Positions 6,205 to 10,588 of a stretch of DNA of 10,588 bases are shown one piece after another (position 1 is the stretch's first letter; the number at the start of each line of letters is the position of its first letter). The stretch spans positions 1 to 10,588 of the forward strand of contig JAXIUW010221285.1 of assembly GCA_035591015.1 (NCBI GenBank). Reading direction: 5' to 3'. The position numbers and the translations under genes are program-made. This DNA comes from Cephalothrix simula (Eukaryota; Nemertea; Palaeonemertea; Archinemertea; Cephalotrichidae). The notes below the pieces were generated by a model. That model was not told the origin of the DNA, searched no databases, and saw only the letters and a program-made list of their open reading frames with translations.

Positions 6205-6283
6205 TTTAGATCACACTTATGTGACTTTTTTTGTCTAGAACCATTTATTGTTTAACAAAACTGGCTGTCAAGTGTGATCTAAA
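6205..6283. repeat. 79-bp structure with perfect 14-bp inverted ends
   Basis: TTTAGATCACACTT (6205-6218) and AAGTGTGATCTAAA (6270-6283) are exact reverse complements. There is no duplication of flanks. It may be a mini-element or the end of a larger repeat. Confidence 0.6.
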
Positions 6284-6303
6284 TATCTTGGAACTTAATG
6301 GTT

Positions 6304-6487
6304 GCGTTCCATTGGTTTCTTTGAGGCTATTCGAGGGAACCCTACCTCCTCTCGGAAAGGTGGAAGTGAATGGAACGCTCGTCTCGTCTTCTCGTAGACT
6401 GAAAACCCACCCTAATTTCCGATATCGGATTAGTAATTTCTCAATCCGGTAGCGGAAATGAGGGAGGGTTCCCAGTCTAGGAGAAAG
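6304..6487. repeat. Pair of stem-loops, likely repeat-derived
   Basis: First: GCGTTCCATT (6304-6313) and AATGGAACGC (6369-6378) are perfect inverts. Second: a longer hairpin at about 6388-6487 whose inner arms 6404-6431 and 6443-6470 match at 24 of 28 positions around an 11-nt loop, and whose outer arms continue through TAGACTG/CAGTCTA. A CCCTACCTCCTCTCGG string at about 6341 resembles the arms. An AATGGAACG word recurs at about 6779. Small open frames on both strands across the region are incidental. Confidence 0.65.
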
Positions 6488-7118
6488 TATCTGCTTAAAC
6501 GCATAACTTTTGTCGAGAAGGTATATAACACACATTCAGACTCCGCCAGAAAATGGTATTTTTTCTACCTATAATTCGTTGTTAATGGTTCAAAAGAACA
6601 AAATTTTGAAAGATACCAAAGCAATAAACATAATATACATAGCATGAATTAAAAGAAGCCATATTGATTATTTCATAGGCCAGTGAAAAGTTGAAGCGAC
6701 AATTGTCCGCCATCTTGTTTTTCGATCTCCATCTACCTCCCTCCTGGTCTGGGGTACGAGGCCCCTCGGGGGGAATCAATGGAACGTTACTAATGAATAG
6801 AGAATAAACACTCAGTGTCGCTTCGTTCATTATTTTTGTTCATGAAGAAACTTCTGTTTTCTAACCTATGCTTAGACCATTTTAGTTAACAGAAACAGTG
6901 TTACTGGTTTCTGTTTCTGGTTTATTGGTTGCAGTGTTTACTAAGTGACTGGTACTCAACAGCTAATAGTTGTCAAAGGGCCTTGCTACCTTAAATGTAG
7001 AATGTATATTATTAGCCAAGAATGATAGATTTTTTACATGATATGCATGTACTTGTGTGTTGAAACCGATTTTGAAGGATTAATTTTCTGATTGATTCTC
7101 GTTTTGTAATTCCATTTC
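6488..7118. other. Intergenic with a likely old repeat at about 6690-6830
   Basis: The section 6690-6830 contains GAAGCGACA (6693-6701) and its inverse TGTCGCTTC (6816-6824), a GC-rich block (CGAGGCCCCTCGGGGGGAAT) and the AATGGAACG word shared with the stem-loops upstream. This suggests a degraded element. The rest is AT-rich with no gene recognised. Confidence 0.4.
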
Positions 7119-7120
7119 TA

Positions 7121-7819
7121 GTCTGGTTCCCATACCCCAAAAGGGTATGGTTTAAGTGGGCGCCATGATGGATTTTTAATTAGGTAAAACTAGGAGAAAA
7201 TTAGTCTGATCACACATCAATATGTTGAAATTATATCTTCAAAAGGGTAAGGGAAATAACACTATAGCTAGGGATAAGCAGTAAGCAATGGAAAACAATG
7301 GTAAACTCTTTCAAATATATTTTGGGAATTAGTTCACCATATACTGGTTTTCCATTGCTTACTATAATGTTACTCCCCTCGGTCTTTTAAAGTTAAGACT
7401 AAATCTTTCAAAAATTGATGCTTGATTAGTCTCATTTTCTCCTTCAAAAAATTCACGCATTAATTGTCTTTGAAACGGTGAGGGAAGTAACACTATAGCG
7501 AGGGCAATGAAAAATAATTATATGGTAAACTCATTCCCAAAATATATTTGAAAGCTGAGAAATAAGAAATAAAAAATTCATAAAACTATTTGGATTTTTT
7601 AATTCCTTATTTCTCAGCTTTGAAATATTTTTTTGGAATGAGTTTACCATATATTTGTTTTCCATTGCTTATCCCTCGCTGTAGTGTTATTTCCCTTACC
7701 CTTTTAAAGATATAATTTATTGATGTGTGATCAGACTAATTTTCTCTAAGTTTTACCTAATTAAAAATCCATCATGGCGCCCACTTAAACCATACCCTTT
7801 TGGGGTATGGGAACCAGAC
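7121..7819. repeat. 699-bp compound palindrome, TA-flanked, with four alternating inner modules
   Basis: The terminal arms, starting GTCTGGTTCCCATACCCCAA and bordered by TA (7119-7120 and 7820-7821), are nearly identical inverts for roughly 90 bp and remain similar beyond. Each terminus contains its own small hairpin, CCATACCC-CAAAA-GGGTATGG-like. Inside, a module (GGGTAAGGGAAATAACACTA, GGGATAAGC, GCAATGGAAAAC, TGGTAAACTC) occurs four times in alternating orientation: about 7229-7331 (+), 7331-7448 (-), 7466-7571 (+) and 7600-7715 (-). This looks like a dimer of a foldback element that lost its inner ends. There is no coding capacity. Confidence 0.88.
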
Positions 7820-7868
7820 TATTTCATTTCCTGTTTCATTCGGGAAATATTTTGACTTTGTGTATCTT

Positions 7869-7898
7869 ATCATAACTAAATCTAGATTTAGTTATGAT
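7869..7898. repeat. Perfect 30-bp palindrome
   Basis: An uninterrupted self-complementary 30-mer with the centre TAAATCTAGATTTA, extending outward through ATCATAAC and GTTATGAT. It lies about 50 bp right of the compound palindrome. No function can be assigned. Confidence 0.9.
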
Positions 7899-8180
7899 CT
7901 TATATTGCTTCTGTTTAAAAAATATTATTGAATCATGCAAAAATTGATTATGAGCACTTCGACGTGGTGGAAAAATAGGATGAGGCACCATAAGACGGAC
8001 AATTTTGTCCCCTTGAAGAGGCATCGAAACCCTTTAACAGTTTAACCTTATACATACATGTATTTAGAAAACGCATAACTAGTTGTCATACAAAGAGGTT
8101 TTATCTTTTTGGTCCCACCTGACGGGAAATGGTTCTGCAAAATGTACAAAAAATTAAATTCGAAAATAAGGGGCTTGCTA
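7899..8180. other. Intergenic, nothing recognised
   Basis: AT-rich sequence with no convincing gene; the minus-strand open frame at 7836-8024 has no recognisable features. Confidence 0.5.
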
Positions 8181-8190
8181 GTAAACATGA

Positions 8191-8258
8191 CATTTTGATT
8201 CCCAAAGGTATTTCTCCTACCGTCGACAGACGGAGTCTATACTTTGGGAATCAAAATG
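8191..8258. mobile_element. 68-bp miniature inverted-repeat insertion with perfect 10-bp flanking duplication
   Basis: CATTTTGATTCCCAAAG (8191-8207) and CTTTGGGAATCAAAATG (8242-8258) are perfect 17-bp inverts; the interior (CTCC, CCGTC/GACGG) can also pair. GTAAACATGA occurs exactly on both sides (8181-8190 and 8259-8268), as expected for a 10-bp target-site duplication. That size fits Mutator-like transposition (9-11 bp), but the superfamily is inferred. Confidence 0.75.
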
Positions 8259-8269
8259 GTAAACATGAT

Positions 8270-8620
8270 TGCATCGACTGTGAGAAATTTATTCAAAAAT
8301 CTTTATTTTTAATAAAAATTGGCGATCAAATGATCGGTTGTGAGGTTTCGCAGTGGCCCTTAAGTACCACTACTTACTGGTACCCCCTCCCCCCACAGAT
8401 TATTGTCATTTAGTATGCTTTGTATGCAGAACTACCTATTGTTGCTGGTTTTGATCTTACCTGAACGACTTGGGGTGCCCCCTTAACATCCGACCACTAA
8501 AAATGAGACTTAGTTCACATTTTTTGCGTCACCCCACCAGGTGAGGTGCCTCTTCTAGGAGACCTGGGGGCCATATTTGCCCGTTTTACGACGCCTTTCC
8601 ATCTATTTGTGTATAGTATA
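8270..8620. other. Intergenic, nothing firm recognised
   Basis: Contains small GC-rich hairpin-like words near 8532-8570 (CACCCCACCAGGTGAGGTG) but no gene or complete repeat. Confidence 0.45.
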
Positions 8621-8687
8621 CAGTTATTGCACAACTTTTTGAGTGCAACACGAAGCAGTTATTGCACGAAAAAAGGTGCAATAACTG
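8621..8687. repeat. CAGTTATTGCAC triple with a perfect 12-bp hairpin followed by a T run
   Basis: CAGTTATTGCAC occurs at 8621-8632 and 8656-8667 and inverted at 8676-8687. The last two form a 12-bp perfect stem with an 8-nt loop, followed directly by TTTTTT. This resembles a mini-element with CAG...CTG ends, though no 8-bp duplication flanks it. Confidence 0.65.
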
Positions 8688-9320
8688 TTTTTTATTTAAC
8701 GATAGATGCCTGATATCACATTATTATCAGTAAATATCATCTACCTGCACACCTTAATCGTTAAATAATACTTGTTATTCTTCTGTCTTCAATCAAACCC
8801 GTAAAGTCGTAAGTTAAATCTACGAAGGTTGTGTGAAATCTGTGAAGACTTCGGATCGTTAAAACATTTTACCTTTTTCTGAAACTGCAATTTTTTGCGA
8901 AGTTCTATTAAGTGATCTAGCATAAAATGATAAAATGAAAGTCCATAGTATTATTATTTTTCACTAATCAATAAACTTCAGTTTAGATATAAATTGACTT
9001 TGTGGTAGTGTACAGCTTATTGTAACACATCAATTGTTACCAAAAAAATCTGCATCGGATAAGAATTAAGATATTTATTATTATGTGAGTTTTGTTCAGT
9101 ATTATTTTTAATGCAGTAATTTTAAGGACAATACATAGTGTTTCTGCAGGTTTCTGTGAATAATTAACTGCATTATGCCAATGAATTTAAATAAATTATA
9201 AACAACTTTTATTTTTACCTTCTTCATTATTAATAAAAGTACAGCTTTTGAATTTATTTTGTTGTCTCGAATAAATGTATCATCGGATCAGGATGTGAAT
9301 AGAGACTATTTGGGCCCATA
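8688..9320. other. AT-rich intergenic spacer
   Basis: Strongly AT-rich. AATAAA words occur but without an adjoining coding region. No gene, RNA gene or clear repeat was seen. Confidence 0.5.
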
Positions 9321-9331
9321 AAACCAAAATG

Positions 9332-9574
9332 GTGGCCTTAACGTCCTCTTAACCGGTAGTGATGTCAATAAGAGGGTAGCCGAAACAGATGGTATCGGTA
9401 CATCAATATTGCTACCAGGTCTGGTCCGGTCTGATTCCGGATGTTTTCGCCATGACTCGCGTATATTGCGGTAAATCGCCGCAATTTTTTCGGATTTTCA
9501 CGCAATCTATGTGTATAGACTATAGAGTGGAAGAGTGTTACGATTTTAGGTATAGAATCAAGACTTAAGGCCAC
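9332..9574. repeat. Possible degraded inverted-repeat element
   Basis: GTGGCCTTAACGTC (9332-9345) and GACTTAAGGCCAC (9562-9574) are near-inverts (13 of 14). The interior is richer in CG words than the surroundings. There is no coding frame of note and no target duplication, so the assignment is tentative. Confidence 0.4.
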
Positions 9575-9692
9575 ATGTCAACTTAGGGACGATTCAACTT
9601 TTATGTGATGTGCTGCGTCGCTGTCACCACGCTCATCCAGCTTAAAGGATGGGCTAGCTACCTCCCAATTTGACTCAGTATAGAAAATAGTG

Positions 9693-9809
9693 AGATGATA
9701 AACTAGATTCCCTATGCTGATTAGTACAAATTTCGCCATATTATGGTCTAGGGAACCGGAATGCAGGCAACTAGGCCTAGGCCTACACAATTTTTTAGAT
9801 GATAAACTA
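9693..9809. repeat. Short repeats: AGATGATAAACTA pair and TAGGCCTAGGCCTA
   Basis: AGATGATAAACTA is repeated directly at 9693-9705 and 9797-9809. TAGGCCTAGGCCTA (9772-9785) is a perfect 14-bp palindrome built of tandem TAGGCC, a word common in some invertebrate repeats. A 70-codon minus-strand open frame at 9578-9790 overlaps this but shows no known features. Confidence 0.5.
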
Positions 9810-10090
9810 CCAAGTTAACTCTTTCAAATCCAGGCATTTTGCATGAAAATTACCTCCAAGTTATTTGAATATACCGAGTGGAAAATTTACACAAGATTAA
9901 TCAAGACCGTTAGAAATTAAAAACAAGAATTTTTATTTCATAAAATATTCGGCCTTCTAAAAAAAATGAAATGGACGTTTTAGTAGTTTTTCAGCATTAC
10001 TACTTTACAATTATAAAAGCAAAGAAAGAAAAGTAGAAATTGGAAGCTATTTTAACAATGGTTGAGTGTATAAGCCATTTCAAACAAACA
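9810..10090. other. AT-rich intergenic spacer
   Basis: No open frame, repeat or RNA gene recognised. Confidence 0.5.
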
Positions 10091-10099
10091 TGTTAATTA

Positions 10100-10420
10100 A
10101 TTGAAAAACTTTTGGGGCCAATTTTGCGCCAATTTCTAAAAGCCGAAAAATCTATATTTTTTTCTACGTGCCACGCGGGCCCACAGGCAACTTTGCACCA
10201 AGTGTCCCCGCCTGCACCTGATAACTGTAAAATCCGAAAAAAATCTATGTTTTGGCGCAATCTTTTTTCAAATGGTCTCCAATAAATCCAAGCCGAAAAA
10301 TTCGTTTGTGCCACTTGAATTTTCCTTGCCTTACTCCCTATTTTTACACTTTTATCAAAAAATCAAAAATTTGTGGAAAAAAGCAATTTTTGGCCGATTA
10401 TGGCACCCCTGGGGTACGTA
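10100..10420. repeat. Probable diverged repeat with CCGAAAAAT words
   Basis: GCCGAAAAATCTATATTTTT (10142 on) is echoed by TCCGAAAAAAATCTATGTTT (about 10234 on) and GCCGAAAAATTCG (about 10293). GCGCCAA near 10125 is inverted as TTGGCGC near 10252. Short open frames on both strands are products of this sequence and match nothing I recognise. Confidence 0.4.
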
Positions 10421-10565
10421 GGTTACTGAATTTTTTTCTTTATTTGAAATTGAATCTTTGCCCGAAGACAAACTAAGCTTGTGTATGATATATTACCAAA
10501 TTAAGACCCATGACATTCCACCGTAAGAACAAGGAAATAATTGTATTTTCTAGGTTATCAACATC

Positions 10566-10571
10566 AATAAA
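10566..10571 (+). terminator. AATAAA motif near the window edge
   Basis: AATAAA followed by A-rich sequence at the right edge. It could be a poly(A) signal of an unseen transcript or chance in AT-rich DNA; no coding region leads into it. Confidence 0.2.
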
Positions 10572-10588
10572 AAGCTTAAACTTGAATG

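Noticed and set aside
9578-9790. 70-codon minus-strand open frame
   Set aside because: No domain, signal or homology recognised; it ends in a TAGGCC repeat and sits in intergenic sequence.

Overview
The window is nuclear DNA from an animal, probably a marine or other repeat-rich invertebrate. It has short exons with GT-AG borders, introns packed with palindromic transposon debris, and AATAAA poly(A) signals. It shows no bacterial operon structure. The species cannot be fixed from the sequence. The AT-rich background, the CAGGGAAA-type repeat and a TAGGCC repeat fit molluscs, hemichordates, cnidarians and similar groups, but that is inference.

Only one gene is supported: the 3' end of a class III CHD chromatin remodeler (CHD6/7/8/9, kismet in flies) on the + strand. 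Three coding exons are visible: 771-887, 2143-2247 and 3078-4100. The first two together encode the last BRK domain. The third encodes the conserved segment after BRK, an Ala/Asn/Gln-rich region, Ser-rich stretches with DLS-type motifs and a very acidic tail. All exon joins are phase 0. The chromodomains, SNF2 helicase and any earlier BRK domain would lie to the left, outside the window. The stop codon is at 4098-4100, with a short 3' UTR and a poly(A) signal at 4257.

Both introns are largely mobile-element sequence. Intron 888-2142 is about 90% two large inverted-repeat elements (921-1501 and 1556-2104), each bordered by TA dinucleotides. Intron 2248-3077 holds a palindromic 39-bp minisatellite inside a longer inverted repeat, plus a CAGGGAAA dispersed repeat.

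From 4290 to the end there is no convincing gene. The region is a catalogue of non-autonomous inverted-repeat elements: a hAT-like element with 8-bp target duplication (4615-5040), a TACCGGC-rich element (5634-6092), stem-loops near 6205-6487, a 699-bp compound palindrome (7121-7819), a 68-bp miniature element with a perfect 10-bp flanking duplication (8191-8258), smaller palindromes and AT-rich spacer. I see no new enzymatic or defence system. The items most worth follow-up are the palindromic element architectures, the cluster of CRE-like TGACGTCA sites and the unusual CHD C-terminal tail.
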